A DNA stretch of 7,387 bases from assembly GCA_964349885.1 (NCBI GenBank), contig CAYGIQ010000132.1, positions 1 to 7,387 of the forward strand. Reading direction: 5' to 3'. A model generated the notes under the pieces. The model was not told the origin of the DNA and did no database searches. It worked only from the letters and a program-made list of their open reading frames with translations. This stretch comes from UBA1413 sp964349885 (GTDB taxonomy: Bacteria > Bacteroidota > Bacteroidia > Bacteroidales > Prolixibacteraceae). Positions 6,232-7,387 of the stretch are shown here, piece after piece. Each line of letters opens with the position of its first letter. Position 1 is the first letter of the stretch. The position numbers were made by a program, and so were the translations under genes.

Positions 6232-7387
6232 CTATAAACCTACGTTTACACCAATCAGCCACTGCCTTGGGGTAGGCCATGCACCAGCATCGATACCCAT
6301 ATTGGCACCGGAGGTATTAACTTCAGGATCGAGACCAGAATATTTGGTGAGCGTAAACAGGTTCGAAACCTGCCCGAATACCTGAATATTCCTTGAGTTC
6401 ATTTTTAGTATCCGATTGAGATCATAACCAATTTTCAGGTTTTTAAGACGAAGGTAGCTTGCATCTTCGATAAATGCAGTCGAGGCGACCTGGCTCTGAG
6501 TGTCGTTCGATTCGGCCAACGGGAGTTTGGCAAGGGAGTTGTCGCTCAAGTATGGACTGCCCCATGAGTTGTAGAGCCGGTCGTAGCTGCGACCTCCTGC
6601 AAACTGAACAAAGTCGATAAAACGGCGGGTGTAATTCACCATATCGTTCCCATAAGAAGAGTAGAAGATGGCTACCATATCGAATCCTTTATACGACAGG
6701 TTAATGTTCATTCCTGCAGTAAAGTCGGGATGGGGTGAGCCAATATAGCTGCGGTCGAGTTCACTAATGAATCCGTCGCCGTTTAGGTCGGCGTACTTAT
6801 AGCGCCCTGGTTTGTTGTAGGTACCTGTGGCTCCGAAGGCTTTGGGCCATGCTGCTACTTCAGCCTGATCCTGGAAGATTCCCACCACGGTGTAGCCATA
6901 AAATTCGGGGAATGCCCTGCCCTTTTGTGTCCGGGTATAGAACTGTTCGCGGAAACCACTTCCCTGAAGGATTTCACCTTCGATCCCGGCCAGTTTCACA
7001 ATTTCGTTGCGGTAGTGAGAGATGGTAAGGTTAACATTGTATTTCAATTCTCCTCCCAAAGCGCTTCCGAAATAGCCTAGGTCGATGTCGAAGCCACGGT
7101 TGAGCATTTCGCCCACATTCACCGATGGAGCGGAAGCCTGACCGAGTACATGAGGAATCGCTTTTGGATAGAGCATGTCGGTGGTACGGCGCTGCCATAC
7201 GTCGAGCGATACATTCAGATTCTTGAAGATGGTAGCATCAACACCAAGGTTGGTCGTGCGGGTAGTTTCCCATCTTACGTCGGGGTTACCAAAAGTGGTC
7301 TGATAAAAACCAGTAGAACCCTGCGAACCGTTTTGACCGTTCATGCCATAAAAGGAGTCATTTAGGTGGAGTCCAAAGTTTGGGTAG
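6232..7387 (-). CDS. SusC/RagA-family TonB-linked outer-membrane transporter, C-terminal 384 residues (5' end outside window)
   Basis: This is the C-terminal beta-barrel part of a TonB-dependent transporter that imports a nutrient delivered by the SusD partner encoded next. The frame is open through the right edge (first complete codon Tyr at 7384-7386), so the Met at 7344 is internal and not the start. The plug domain and carboxypeptidase-like N-terminus lie outside. SusC-type barrel features include NPDVRWETTRTTNLGVD, LNVSLDVWQRRTTDML, GRYKYADLNGDGFISELD and SPHPDFTAGMNINLSYKGFD. The 12-residue loop DLNGDGFISELD (bases 6754-6789) has an EF-hand-like spacing of acidic residues, often seen in SusC proteins and possibly binding calcium. 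The last strand is QWLIGVNVGL and ends in Leu, where many outer-membrane barrels end in Phe or another aromatic residue. It is cotranscribed with susD, 43 bp downstream. Confidence 0.96.
   Translation of the reverse strand, partial: YPNFGLHLNDSFYGMNGQNGSQGSTGFYQTTFGNPDVRWETTRTTNLGVDATIFKNLNVSLDVWQRRTTDMLYPKAIPHVLGQASAPSVNVGEMLNRGFDIDLGYFGSALGGELKYNVNLTISHYRNEIVKLAGIEGEILQGSGFREQFYTRTQKGRAFPEFYGYTVVGIFQDQAEVAAWPKAFGATGTYNKPGRYKYADLNGDGFISELDRSYIGSPHPDFTAGMNINLSYKGFDMVAIFYSSYGNDMVNYTRRFIDFVQFAGGRSYDRLYNSWGSPYLSDNSLAKLPLAESNDTQSQVASTAFIEDASYLRLKNLKIGYDLNRILKMNSRNIQVFGQVSNLFTLTKYSGLDPEVNTSGANMGIDAGAWPTPRQWLIGVNVGL

Noticed and set aside
7342..7344. Met codon at 7344 as the start of the SusC gene
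   Set aside because: The frame continues without a stop to the right edge with barrel-like residues (NFGLHLNDSFYG), so this Met is internal to a truncated gene.

Overview
The window looks like draft or metagenome-derived chromosomal DNA from a member of the Bacteroidota, probably a Bacteroidales/Marinilabiliales-like anaerobe (the order is an inference). The best evidence is the SusC/SusD pair. Supporting evidence is the lpxK gene followed by a trimeric-type purine nucleoside phosphorylase, relaxed lipoprotein signal peptides, and A/T-rich start regions without Shine-Dalgarno sequences. Every gene I can support lies on the minus strand, so transcription runs from right to left. A run of 10 Ns at 5860-5869 marks an assembly gap.

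Right-hand block (about 4354-7387): the C-terminal part of a SusC/RagA-type TonB-dependent outer-membrane transporter, whose start lies beyond the right edge, followed after 43 bp by a full-length SusD/RagB lipoprotein that contains the assembly gap. A strong hairpin at 4354-4390 closes this unit. susD is therefore its last gene, and no glycan-degrading enzyme is visible in the window, so the substrate cannot be named.

Left-hand block (1-4257): five tightly packed genes in the order lpxK (lipid A 4'-kinase), purine nucleoside phosphorylase, a predicted lipoprotein with an SMP-30/gluconolactonase fold, a PrsW-family intramembrane protease, and a serine racemase/threonine dehydratase-like PLP enzyme cut by the left edge. 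The junctions are a 62-bp overlap, a 4-bp ATGA overlap, a 12-bp gap and an 11-bp gap, so this is almost certainly one transcription unit. It probably starts in the 4258-4353 interval, which carries a perfect 15-bp palindrome. The operon mixes envelope functions (lipid A, lipoprotein, membrane protease) with purine and amino-acid metabolism. Nothing here proves a shared pathway.

I see no mobile element, CRISPR array, tRNA, rRNA or clearly new system. The points most worth a second look are: the SMP-30-like lipoprotein, which appears to have lost all three metal ligands and the substrate residues; an Asp at the purine-recognition position of the nucleoside phosphorylase; serine-racemase-like metal-site residues in the PLP enzyme; and the linkage of PrsW with an inactive-looking lipoprotein in an lpxK operon.
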